DNA of 64,000 nucleotides from Treponema sp. OMZ 790. Lineage in GTDB: Bacteria > Spirochaetota > Spirochaetia > Treponematales > Treponemataceae. The translations under genes were made by a program, and so were the position numbers. The stretch is taken from positions 2,232,001 to 2,296,000 of the forward strand of contig NZ_CP051201.1 of the NCBI RefSeq assembly GCF_024181285.1, written 5' to 3'. Under the pieces are notes generated by a model. It was not told the origin of the DNA and made no database searches. It saw only the letters and a program-made list of their open reading frames with translations. Below are positions 52,698 to 60,437 of the stretch, in pieces (position 1 is the first letter of the stretch; every line of letters begins with the position of its first letter).

Positions 52698-55076
52698 CTA
52701 CCTCTTCCTCTTCTTCGTCAGTGCCCCCTTAAAGGCTATTTCCAAAACTTCTTCGACATGGCTTACGGGGTGGAAGCTTATGCCCTTTTTAATGTGGTTG
52801 GGGATTTCGTCTAGATCCCTTGTGTTAGCTTGCGGAATGATAACTTCCTTTATTCCGTTGCGGCGGGCGGCTATGGTTTTTTCTTTTAGGCCGCCTATGG
52901 CAAGGACTTGGCCGGTGAGTGAAAGCTCTCCTGTCATTGCAAGTTTCGGTTTGATTGTTTTACCCGAAAAAAGAGATAAAAGGGCCGTAGCCATGGTGAT
53001 ACCTGCGGAAGGTCCGTCCTTGGGAGTTGCGCCTTCGGGTAAGTGAAGGTGAATTATATTTTTGTCGAACCAGTCGGCATTTTTTATCTTATGTTTTACG
53101 GCAAACATTCTTGTCCAAGAAAGAGCTATACCTGCGGATTCTTTCATAACGTTTCCGGCCTGGCCTGTAAGTTTAAAGCCTCCCTTTCCGGCCATCGATG
53201 CCGTTTCTATCAAAAGAGTATCTCCGCCCATCGAAGTCCAAGCAAGACCAATCGAGGTGCCGGGAACATCGGCCTTTTTAATATCGTCATCGCGAAAGAT
53301 AACCTTGCCGAGCATCTTTTCAATATCGGCCTTTGTTACAGTCAGCTTTTCGTCTTCCTTTCTTTTTCCGTTTACAATTTCGGTTGTGACCTTGCGGTGA
53401 ATCTTATCAAGCTTCTTTTCAAAGTTGCGTACTCCGGCTTCCCTTGCGTAGGAGTTGGCAATATAAAGGAGCATCTCCTGACTGTAGACCACCTGATTTT
53501 TTTTGAGGCCGTGCTTTTCAAGACTTTTCGGAATGAGGTGCTTTTTTGCTATCTGCACCTTCTCGGCATCGATGTAGCCCGAAAGCTTTATTACCTCGGC
53601 CCTGTCCAAAAGAGGACGTGGAATGGAATCGAGGGTGTTAGCCGTGAGGATAAAAACTATGTTGGAAAGGTCAAAGGGCAAATCCAAATAGTGATCTCTA
53701 AAGTTTATATTTTGCTCGGGGTCTAAAACTTCGAGGAGGGCACTTGAAGGGTCGCCCTGATAGCTTTGCCCCATCTTATCTACCTCGTCAATCATAAAGA
53801 CCGGAGAATTGGTTTTTACTATCTTTAAGCCCTGAAGGATTTTACCGGGCATGGCACCGATGTAGGTTCTTCGGTGTCCCTTTATTTCGGCCTCATCCCT
53901 CATGCCTCCGACCGAAAACCTGAAGAAGGGCTTAGACATAGCACGGGCGATAGACATTCCGACACTCGTTTTACCTACACCGGGCGGGCCGAGTAAAAGG
54001 ATGATAGAACCCTTGGTGTCTTTTTTTAGCTTACGCACTGAAAGGTATTCTATTATTCTGGTCTTTACGTCTTCAAGCCCGTAGTGATCCTTATTTAAAA
54101 TCTTTTGAGCCTTTGCAATATCGTATTCCTCCGGCTCAGAATTCTTCCACGGAAGGGAAAGAATAGTTTCCAAGTAATTGCGGGTAACTATGTATTCGGA
54201 GGAATAGGGATCGAGCATCTTAAACTTTTCGAACTCGGAATCCACCACCTCTTTTACCTCGCCCGTAAACTGAAATTCTTCTATCCTCTTTGCAAAATTT
54301 TCTTCTTCATTGGTCTTAGGATCCGATGTGAGCCCAAGTTCCTCTTTGATTGACTTTAGCTCTTCCCTTAAAAAATAGTCGCGCTGATTTTTCTCGACCC
54401 GCATGTTGAGGTCTTCCTGAATCTTGCGCTGAACCTGTAAAAGTTCTTGTTCTTTTTTAATGTGAACAAAGACCTCTTCCATCCTCTTTTTTACATTCAG
54501 GGTTTCAAGAATTTTTTGCTGGTCTTCTTTTTGAATGTTTAAGATGCTCGCTATAAAGTCGGCTATTTTTCCGGGATGGTCAATGTTAATCATATTGAGC
54601 CGCATCTCTTCGGAGAACAAGGGATTGTTTTCGGAAAGCTGCTTCATCTCGCTTATAAGGGCGCGGGTAAGAGCTTCCACCTCGTGGCTTTTTTCTTCTT
54701 CATCATCCAGATACTGAACGGCTACGACTATCGGATTTGTATCGTTGACCGTTTTGCGTATCTTAAAGCGCTTTTGTGTTGCGATAAAAACATTGAGTCC
54801 GCCGTCGGGCAGATTTATCTTGCGCACAATTTTGGCGGCACAGCCTACCTTGTACAAGTCCTTAGCTTGAGGATTTTCTATATTGTTTTTAAGAAGGGTA
54901 AGCCCTATAAAGCCGTCGCCCGCATAAGCATCTTCAATCGACCTTATGTCTTCGGGCGCATTAATTAAAAGCGGCGTAAAAATGCCGGGAAAAATGGGCC
55001 TGCCGCTCAAGGGAATAATATTCAGCTTTTGAGGCAGTAAACTTTCAATCGGAACAATTTCTTTTTTATCACTCAT
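52698..55076 (-). CDS. lon: ATP-dependent protease Lon
   Basis: 792 residues. The N-terminal substrate domain has NIIPLSGRPIFPGIFTPLLI. The AAA+ module has Walker A LLLGPPGVGKTS, Walker B VFMIDEVDKM and GHRRTYIGAMPGKI. The protease domain has DGPSAGITM with the catalytic Ser690 and GGLKEKTIAA with the catalytic Lys733. It degrades misfolded and regulatory proteins, among them many antitoxins of the kind encoded just downstream. The tail ends in a basic KKRKR. Upstream, 55077-55243 is intergenic. Confidence 0.97.
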   Translation of the reverse strand: MSDKKEIVPIESLLPQKLNIIPLSGRPIFPGIFTPLLINAPEDIRSIEDAYAGDGFIGLTLLKNNIENPQAKDLYKVGCAAKIVRKINLPDGGLNVFIATQKRFKIRKTVNDTNPIVVAVQYLDDEEEKSHEVEALTRALISEMKQLSENNPLFSEEMRLNMINIDHPGKIADFIASILNIQKEDQQKILETLNVKKRMEEVFVHIKKEQELLQVQRKIQEDLNMRVEKNQRDYFLREELKSIKEELGLTSDPKTNEEENFAKRIEEFQFTGEVKEVVDSEFEKFKMLDPYSSEYIVTRNYLETILSLPWKNSEPEEYDIAKAQKILNKDHYGLEDVKTRIIEYLSVRKLKKDTKGSIILLLGPPGVGKTSVGMSIARAMSKPFFRFSVGGMRDEAEIKGHRRTYIGAMPGKILQGLKIVKTNSPVFMIDEVDKMGQSYQGDPSSALLEVLDPEQNINFRDHYLDLPFDLSNIVFILTANTLDSIPRPLLDRAEVIKLSGYIDAEKVQIAKKHLIPKSLEKHGLKKNQVVYSQEMLLYIANSYAREAGVRNFEKKLDKIHRKVTTEIVNGKRKEDEKLTVTKADIEKMLGKVIFRDDDIKKADVPGTSIGLAWTSMGGDTLLIETASMAGKGGFKLTGQAGNVMKESAGIALSWTRMFAVKHKIKNADWFDKNIIHLHLPEGATPKDGPSAGITMATALLSLFSGKTIKPKLAMTGELSLTGQVLAIGGLKEKTIAARRNGIKEVIIPQANTRDLDEIPNHIKKGISFHPVSHVEEVLEIAFKGALTKKRKR

Positions 55077-55188
55077 TCTCTAAATATCTCAATATTTGAA
55101 AAAAAAGTCAATCGGAAAAGAAGTTATTACATGGTAAAGCTTATCATAAAATAAATATTTACAGCTTTAAAAATCCTATAATCTATGC

Positions 55189-55194
55189 TATAAT
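55189..55194 (+). promoter_or_regulatory. -10 box for the Rpn-type nuclease gene
   Basis: TATAAT within GCTATAATGTAT. The same ten-base context (CTATAATGTAT) recurs at 56605-56615 before the small leader ORF. The start codon at 55244 leaves a 40-base leader. Confidence 0.55.
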
Positions 55195-55243
55195 GTATGA
55201 AACCACCGCCGTCATGGCGGAATATAAACTAGAGGGCAGAGTT

Positions 55244-56146
55244 ATGAGTACGGCAAACAGAAAATATAAAGATTCGGTATTCGTTGATCTTTTCGCAGAA
55301 GACGAAAAGGCTAAAGAAAACTTTTTGTCGCTATATAATGCCTTGCACGGTACAAATCTACAATTATCTTGTCCTGTAGAAAACATAAGGCTTGATAATG
55401 TTATGTACATGAACATAATCAATGATGTATCCTGCCTTGTAGACGGTAAAATCATTGTATTGGCTGAACACCAATCCACAATCAATGAAAATATGCCGCT
55501 ACGCTTTTTACAATATATAGCAAGACTGTATGAAAAACTACAAGCACCGACCGACAGGTATTTAAAAAAGTTGTCAAAAATACCCACGCCTGAATTCTAT
55601 GTTTTCTACAACGGTATGGACGATTATCCTGAAACCGCAGCGCTAAAACTCTCCGATGCATTCATCACAAAGCCCGAACAAGTGCCTTTGGAATTGACGG
55701 TGCAGGTTTTAAACATCAATACCGATAAGGCAAACAAAGTTCTAACAGCATGCAAACCGCTTGAAGAATACAGCCTATTTGTAGAAGAGGTAAGAAAGCA
55801 AATGCAGCTTGATCATGAAAACGGCTTTACCAATGCAGTAAAAATATGTATAGAAAAAGGAATCTTAAAAGAATATTTAATGAGAAAATCAAGGGAGGTA
55901 ATAAATATGTTGGTAGCAGAATATGATTATGATACGGACATTGCAGTACAAAGACAAGAAAGTCTGATGATTGGAATCAAACAAGGTATTAAACAAGGTA
56001 TTGAACAAGGAATTGAACAAGGTATTACACAAGGTTCTTACCAAAAAGCTCTTGAAACAGCAAAACTGATGAAACAAGCAAATTGTGAACTTGACTTTAT
56101 TATGCAAATGACAAGACTTTCCAAAAAAGAAATAGAAGTCTTATAA
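55244..56146 (+). CDS. Rpn/PD-(D/E)xK transposase-family nuclease
   Basis: About 300 residues from ATG 55244 (AGAGGGCAGAG upstream); the frame from 55193 lacks a ribosome-binding site. The Rpn family pattern is KYKDSVFVDLFAEDEKAKENFLSLYNALHG, VLAEHQSTINENMPLRFLQYIARLYEKL (the usual E/D-H-Q-S-x-x-x-N/P-M-P-x-R block), and IPTPEFYVFYNG. These proteins promote recombination or act as mobile DNases. Near the C-terminus is the repeat GIKQGIKQGIEQGIEQGITQG, a feature of many family members that changes length easily. Confidence 0.9.
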   Translation: MSTANRKYKDSVFVDLFAEDEKAKENFLSLYNALHGTNLQLSCPVENIRLDNVMYMNIINDVSCLVDGKIIVLAEHQSTINENMPLRFLQYIARLYEKLQAPTDRYLKKLSKIPTPEFYVFYNGMDDYPETAALKLSDAFITKPEQVPLELTVQVLNINTDKANKVLTACKPLEEYSLFVEEVRKQMQLDHENGFTNAVKICIEKGILKEYLMRKSREVINMLVAEYDYDTDIAVQRQESLMIGIKQGIKQGIEQGIEQGITQGSYQKALETAKLMKQANCELDFIMQMTRLSKKEIEVL

Positions 56147-56164
56147 AGATGTTTGGTAATCAAC

Positions 56165-56392
56165 ATGTTGGTAGCAGAATATGATTATGATACGGACATT
56201 GCAGTACAAAGACAAGAAAGTCTGATGATTGGAATCAAACAAGGTATTGAACAAGGTATTACACGAAGTCTTGAACAGGGCTCTTACCAAAAGGCTATCG
56301 AAACGGCAAAAAATCTGGCTGAAATGGGCTTTGCTGTAGAAGCTATCGCAAAAGCTACAGGTTTAAGCAAAGAAGAAGTAGAAAAACTATAA
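56165..56392 (+). pseudogene. Duplicated 3' fragment of the Rpn-type nuclease gene
   Basis: From ATG 56165 the first 28 residues repeat the parent gene exactly (MLVAEYDYDTDIAVQRQESL), with over 80 identical bases at 55907-55990 and 56165-56248. The rest diverges but keeps the family ending (AIAKATGLSKEEVEKL). There is no nuclease core. It may be a fragment from a recombination event; the parent copy and this tail could also serve as donor and recipient for gene conversion. Confidence 0.8.
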
Positions 56393-56396
56393 CAAA

Positions 56397-56560
56397 GTGC
56401 GAAGTACGAATGTCGAGGTGCAAAGTTCGAACTTCGGCACTCGTCATTCGTCATTCGACATTTCAGCCATTCGCACTTCCCCTCACTCGCCATTTCCCCC
56501 ATTCGCACTTCGCCCGTTCGCCACTCGACACTCGCACTTTGTACTTTCTCAAAATAAATT
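56397..56560. repeat. Degenerate low-complexity repeats (CATTCGCACTT type)
   Basis: Short variants of ATTCG, CACTTCGC and ACTCGCACTT follow each other for about 160 bases (for example CGTCATTCGTCATTCGACATT and CATTCGCACTTCGCC). It lies between the nuclease fragment and the promoter of the leader ORF. No open frame here looks coding. Confidence 0.6.
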
Positions 56561-56582
56561 ACAAAAAACTTTCCACAAAAAG

Positions 56583-56611
56583 TTGTTATTCTCAAAAACT
56601 TGCACTATAAT
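56583..56611 (+). promoter_or_regulatory. Promoter of the leader ORF and LRR lipoprotein
   Basis: TTGTTA at 56583-56588, a 17-bp spacer, then TATAAT at 56606-56611. Transcription would start at about the ATG at 56619, so the first ORF may be leaderless. Confidence 0.65.
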
Positions 56612-56618
56612 GTATAGT

Positions 56619-57032
56619 ATGAACGGCAAAATAAACCGCTTAAACAGTATAATAAAGAGTTCTCAAAAAAGTTTGGAAAAGTCGGCAAAACTACTTGACA
56701 AAGCCGAACGCGCCCCCATAATTACTCAGCACTCAGCACTCAGCACTCAGCACTCAGCACTCAGCACTCAGCACTCAGCACTCAGCACTCAGCACTCAGC
56801 ACTCAGCACTCAGCACTCAGCACTCAGCACTCAGCACTCAGCACTCAGCACTCTTTTAAATAAACCGCACACACAGCACAATCTTCTCACACCGGTTAAA
56901 GAACCGCAAAGACCGCCAAGCGTTGAGCTTCGCTCAACTTCGCAAAGGATAATTAAAAAATATCTTACAACATCTCCCTCAAATATCTTTGCGCCCTTAG
57001 CGGTTAAATTACACAATTATAAGGAGGTTTGA
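56619..57032 (+). CDS. Small leader ORF containing an 18-copy heptanucleotide repeat
   Basis: 137 residues: a helical, basic 35-residue start (MNGKINRLNSIIKSSQKSLE), six copies of TQHSALS from the DNA repeat, and a tail of low complexity (LLNKPHTQHNLLTP, then NYKEV). Its stop (57030-57032) is 1 base before the ATG of the LRR lipoprotein, and the AAGGAGG site of the latter lies inside its last codons. In the other two frames a stop codon comes directly after the repeat (TTTTAA or AAATAA). Whether the peptide itself matters is unknown. Confidence 0.5.
   Translation: MNGKINRLNSIIKSSQKSLEKSAKLLDKAERAPIITQHSALSTQHSALSTQHSALSTQHSALSTQHSALSTQHSALSTLLNKPHTQHNLLTPVKEPQRPPSVELRSTSQRIIKKYLTTSPSNIFAPLAVKLHNYKEV
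56724..56853 (+). repeat. Heptanucleotide tandem repeat, (ACTCAGC) x 18 plus ACTC
   Basis: 126 bases of exact 7-mers. With 18 copies the total is divisible by three, so the ORF around it stays open. One copy more or less shifts the frame. This is the usual form of a slipped-strand phase-variation tract. Confidence 0.95.
56903..57007. repeat. Imperfect palindrome with inner hairpin
   Basis: The ends AACCGCAAAGACCGCCAAG and CTTTGCGCCCTTAGCGGTT are an imperfect inverted repeat. Inside, GTTGAGC-TTC-GCTCAAC is a perfect hairpin at about 56922-56938. It lies within the 3' part of the leader ORF and resembles the two-tier hairpins elsewhere in the window. Confidence 0.6.
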
Positions 57033-57033
57033 T

Positions 57034-58503
57034 ATGAAAAACTCAAACACAAACAAAATCGGAAGCGCACAGCGTTTCACACATTGGGCGGCAGTCCTCA
57101 CACTTGCCGCATCGCTAGTGATTATGGGGCTCTTTACCGCCTGCCCCAACGCCGCAGGCGGCGGCGGAACAAGCTCCGACGGTAACACGGGCGGGGGCGG
57201 AGGTACCCCGCAATCCAAGTGCACCGTAAACTTTAGCGTAGAAGACGGGAACGGCTTCCTTATCGCAAAGGTCGGCGACACGATAATAGACAGCGGTGCC
57301 CAAGTAGAAAAAGATACAACAGTAACCTTTACCGCAATAGAGAAGACAGGCTACAGGGTATATGGCTGGACTCTTAACGGTACAGTAGTAAACGATACGG
57401 CAAAAACCTATTCGCTTACAATCGATAAGGATGTAACGGTAAAGGTAAGTTTTGAAGACGCCGGCTCCCCGCCTAAGCCCAGATACAATGTATACTTTCA
57501 GGAATTCGGCAAAGGCAGCATTAGCGCACAGGTAGACGGTAATACAATAACCCCGGACACCAAAGTACAAGAAGACAAAACCGTGCTCTTTACCGCAACA
57601 GCCGACCCCGGTTACAAAGTACAGAAGTGGACGCTTAACGGGACGCCGGTAAACGGGACGGCAGAAACCTATTCGCTTATCCTTACAAACTCTGTATCGG
57701 TATGTGTATACTTTGAGCGGAATGCACCCAAATACCCCGTAAATTTTAGTGTGGATGGCGGCAACGGCACCCTTAAGGCAAGCTTTGCCGGATTTGTACA
57801 GCTTGATACCGGTGACACAATATATGAGGGCGACGAAGTACGCTTTACCGCAGTGCCCGCAGAAGGCTATGAGGTCGGCATTTGGACAATCGAAGGCGGC
57901 AGCTTTGAATCCGGCTCAGGCATACCCGGATACTCTTATGCACGCGTAAAGGTAACCGCCCCCGTAACGGTAAAGGTGCGCTTTATTAAAGAATCCATAC
58001 CGCTTTCAAAATTGGACATCGAAGGCACCGTGCTTAAAGGCTATACGGGCGAAAAACCCCGAGGCATATTGCGCGTACCCGCGGGCATTACCGAAATTGC
58101 CGAGAGAGCTTTTAAGAACTGTACAGACATAACGGAAGTATACCTTCCCGAAAGCCTTACCGAAATCGGCACATATGCTTTTTACAATTGCTATGGTATA
58201 ACAAAGCTCATCTTAAGCAAAAACCTTGCCCATATCGAATATTGTGCTTTTTACTCCTGCAAAATGACAGGCACCGTCAAATTTCCCGCGAGCCTTAGCT
58301 TTGTGGGAGAAAGTGCGTTTAAATCCTGCAACAAGGTAGAATACTTTGATTTCAGTTTATGCAAAAACCCGCCCCTTACGGCAATCGGCACCGACGCCTT
58401 TAACTATACAGACGGCAGGTTTAAAGTTAAAACCGGCACAGGCATAAAAGCCCTGCTCACAGCCTCAGGCGTAGATGCAAGCAGAATAGACGAGGAGCCG
58501 TAA
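57034..58503 (+). CDS. LRR lipoprotein with InlB-type repeats (BspA-like)
   Basis: 489 residues. The lipoprotein signal ends with LFTAC (Cys37), preceded by an unusually long basic N-terminus. A Gly-rich linker follows, then three InlB B-repeat-like domains, each with a [KT]VNFSV..GNG start and TGYRVYGWTLNG-type core (about 62-142, 150-228, 235-325). Next come about four BspA-type leucine-rich repeats (ITEIAERAFKNCTDITEVYLPESLTEIGTYAFYNCYGI). Such proteins are surface adhesins. AAGGAGG precedes the ATG. Codon use is more GC-rich than in neighbours. Expression is probably governed by the repeat-bearing leader ORF. Confidence 0.88.
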   Translation: MKNSNTNKIGSAQRFTHWAAVLTLAASLVIMGLFTACPNAAGGGGTSSDGNTGGGGGTPQSKCTVNFSVEDGNGFLIAKVGDTIIDSGAQVEKDTTVTFTAIEKTGYRVYGWTLNGTVVNDTAKTYSLTIDKDVTVKVSFEDAGSPPKPRYNVYFQEFGKGSISAQVDGNTITPDTKVQEDKTVLFTATADPGYKVQKWTLNGTPVNGTAETYSLILTNSVSVCVYFERNAPKYPVNFSVDGGNGTLKASFAGFVQLDTGDTIYEGDEVRFTAVPAEGYEVGIWTIEGGSFESGSGIPGYSYARVKVTAPVTVKVRFIKESIPLSKLDIEGTVLKGYTGEKPRGILRVPAGITEIAERAFKNCTDITEVYLPESLTEIGTYAFYNCYGITKLILSKNLAHIEYCAFYSCKMTGTVKFPASLSFVGESAFKSCNKVEYFDFSLCKNPPLTAIGTDAFNYTDGRFKVKTGTGIKALLTASGVDASRIDEEP

Positions 58504-58506
58504 ACG

Positions 58507-58922
58507 GCATAAAAACTCACGTCCTGTGAGTTTTTATGCTTCGAGTTTGCCTACGGCAAACGGTTTGCCTCAAGGCAAACTCGCGGTATCTATGGCTGTT
58601 CCGGCATCCGTGCCGGGAGGCATAAAATCGCACATCGTGTCCGATTTTATGCCGATATAAAGCTTTCCCGAACGTCCTGTTCGGGACTTGAAACAAGATG
58701 TTTTATGTGCGGCGTTCGCCCGTCAAAACATCGCGGATAACCGGCTTTAAGTTCGCACATTTGAAAATGTGCTCACACTTAAAGATAATATCGAACATAC
58801 AGTTTGTCAGCTGTATAAACCGGGTTCTTAGGGGCGGTGAGCCCCTAAGCAGACGGAAAAGATAGGAGGGGTTATAGGGGAGGGAAGAAAACCTGTTCTG
58901 TCGGGGTGTCTTCCCTCCCCTA
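58507..58922. repeat. Array of seven or more long palindromes
   Basis: Consecutive stems are GCATAAAAACTCAC with loop GTCCT (58507-58539); CGAGTTTGCCT around GGCAAACGGTTTGCC (58542-58583); CCGGCA-TCCG-TGCCGG (about 58600-58616); GGCATAAAATCG around CACATCGTGT (58619-58653); TCCCGAAC with loop GTCCT (58666-58686); GATGTTTT / AAAACATC (58697-58732); CTTTAAG around GCACATTT-GA-AAATGTGC (58745-58784); CTTAGGGGC / GCCCCTAAG (58827-58849); and TAGGGGAGGGAAG / CTTCCCTCCCCTA (58875-58922). No gene is seen in this stretch. Confidence 0.85.
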
Positions 58923-59148
58923 ATAGATGACATCATCATCGAGGGGAACAAGCTTAAAATAGACGAAACCGACGCGGCACAAGGCGTCTTTTTCCGCCTT
59001 GCGGACGGCACGGAGCACAAGGTAACCCGCTGCGGTACCGGCAGGCAATGTTACGGTAATAATACGGACAAAGTTTGCAGGAAGCGGCAAACCCTTAAAA
59101 GAAATACGGGAAATCGTCTACGCTTATCCCTGCACCGCAAAATCCTAA
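58923..59148 (+). pseudogene. Decayed C-terminal fragment of a surface-protein-like gene
   Basis: Directly after the last palindrome an open frame reads IDDIIIEGNKLKIDETDAAQ, then GVFFRLADGTEHKVT. After one shift near 59020-59030 it continues as VPAGNVTVIIRTKFAGSGK and PLKEIREIVYAYP to a TAA at 59146. The two parts make sense only together, so this is a frameshifted remnant without a start. Strong coding look but no family is recognised. Confidence 0.5.
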
Positions 59149-59162
59149 AGCCCGCCCCGAGT

Positions 59163-59278
59163 GGAATCAGGGGCACACATCAGCACGGATCAGCCTGTAC
59201 CATCCGCTTGGATCAGAGGTACACATCCGTTCGGATAAGGGACTCTCACCCGCTCGGATGCCCCCTGCCCATACGAAA
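59163..59278. repeat. Degenerate 23-nt tandem repeat, about five units
   Basis: Units begin at 59163, 59187, 59210, 59233 and 59256, each opening with GGAT or GGAA. The clearest unit is GGATCAGAGGTACACATCCG followed by TTC. Each unit also forms ATCCGYTCGGAT-type short palindromes across its border. No conserved spacers, so not a CRISPR. The stretch up to the sufD end at 59323 holds nothing else. Confidence 0.7.
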
Positions 59279-59322
59279 GGGTCGGGGGTACTCATACGGG
59301 TATAAAATCATCTGCGGTTAAA

Positions 59323-60435
59323 TTAAATAAAAGTTTCCAAGCTCACCCTAAACTCTTCCAAAAGCTTTTCTCTGATTGCTTCATCGTCAATTCGGTTAAA
59401 GACAGGTTTAAAGGCGGCTTCGATTATAAGTTTTTTGGCACTCAGCTCGTCAAAGCCGCGGGTCATAAGGTAGTAAAGCTTTGCCTTGTTTACGGCTTCA
59501 AAGCTAGCAGCGTGTTCTCCTATAACATCATCTTCATCGCAAAAGATTGTCGGGATTGTAGAGCCGACGGTAGTCTTATCCAGCATAATCGTGTTGTCCG
59601 AAAAGCGGGCAATGGACTTTGAGCAGCCCCTGTTTAAAAAGATATTGCCGCGGAACATCTTGTGAGCCTTGTTTTTTAAGGCTCCTTTTGCGGTAATTGC
59701 GCCGAGGGAGTTTTTTCCGTTGACGATAAAATTTTGCTCCAAGTCGATGCGCCTTGTCTTATCCGCAAAGTAAAGGGGGTATATTTGAACCTCGGCCCAT
59801 TGGTCAGGCATATAGGTAGAAGTTGACGCTCCGTTTATCTTTGCTCCAAGCTGAATGTCGTAAAGAGTAACTTTAGCCTTCTCCATCGCATAGAGTTTTA
59901 CGGTTTCAAAGTTGATGCCGCAATGCGATAGGTTTTGCACCTTTATAAATTCCGTTTGAGAATTTTTTTCGGCGACAATGCTTAATAAGCCGTTTCTAAA
60001 AATGTCGGCCTTTGAGCAGTCGTAGGCCTTCACATCATGGTAAAAAAAGATTTTAGCCCTTGCCCCTTCTTCAACTACAATGAGGTTTTGATCATAAAGA
60101 ACATTGTTAGCCTCGTCCATCGTAAAATTGATGAGGACATTAGCAACATAATCCTTATCTTCCGATTTTTTTACCCTTACATAAATACCCGAATTCCTTT
60201 TATCCTTTACCTCTTGAACATAATTATCCCCAAGTCCGCAATTTTTTTCGCGCCTTGTTTTTGTAAAGTCAAAGAATTTTTCTATATCTTCCGATGGGGC
60301 GGTTTTTAAAAACTCGTCAATCGGCATTTGCTCTATATTTTTATCTTCGGCCCGGCAGTTTAAGTTGCAAAAAGGGCGGGCGGGAACATCAGTTTTTGTG
60401 TAGTCAAGCCGTTTAAAATAAGTTCTGTCACTCAT
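59323..60435 (-). CDS. sufD: Fe-S cluster assembly protein SufD
   Basis: 370 residues. The C-terminal half has the SufB/D beta-helix: NGASTSTYMPDQWAEVQIYPLYF, RGNIFLNRGCSKSIARFSDNTIMLD, IFCDEDDVIGEHAASFEAVNKAKLYYLMTRGFDELSAKKLIIEAAF, the last with the conserved His. The N-terminal half is divergent and short. It works with SufB and SufC as a scaffold complex. It starts 2 bases after the sufB stop. Confidence 0.93.
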   Translation of the reverse strand: MSDRTYFKRLDYTKTDVPARPFCNLNCRAEDKNIEQMPIDEFLKTAPSEDIEKFFDFTKTRREKNCGLGDNYVQEVKDKRNSGIYVRVKKSEDKDYVANVLINFTMDEANNVLYDQNLIVVEEGARAKIFFYHDVKAYDCSKADIFRNGLLSIVAEKNSQTEFIKVQNLSHCGINFETVKLYAMEKAKVTLYDIQLGAKINGASTSTYMPDQWAEVQIYPLYFADKTRRIDLEQNFIVNGKNSLGAITAKGALKNKAHKMFRGNIFLNRGCSKSIARFSDNTIMLDKTTVGSTIPTIFCDEDDVIGEHAASFEAVNKAKLYYLMTRGFDELSAKKLIIEAAFKPVFNRIDDEAIREKLLEEFRVSLETFI

Positions 60436-60437
60436 AT

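Noticed and set aside
56397..56618. Upstream extension of the leader ORF
   Set aside because: It crosses the promoter at 56583-56611 and low-complexity repeats; the coding start is more likely at 56619.
59163..59278. CRISPR array
   Set aside because: Units follow without spacers, are degenerate, and no cas gene is present.
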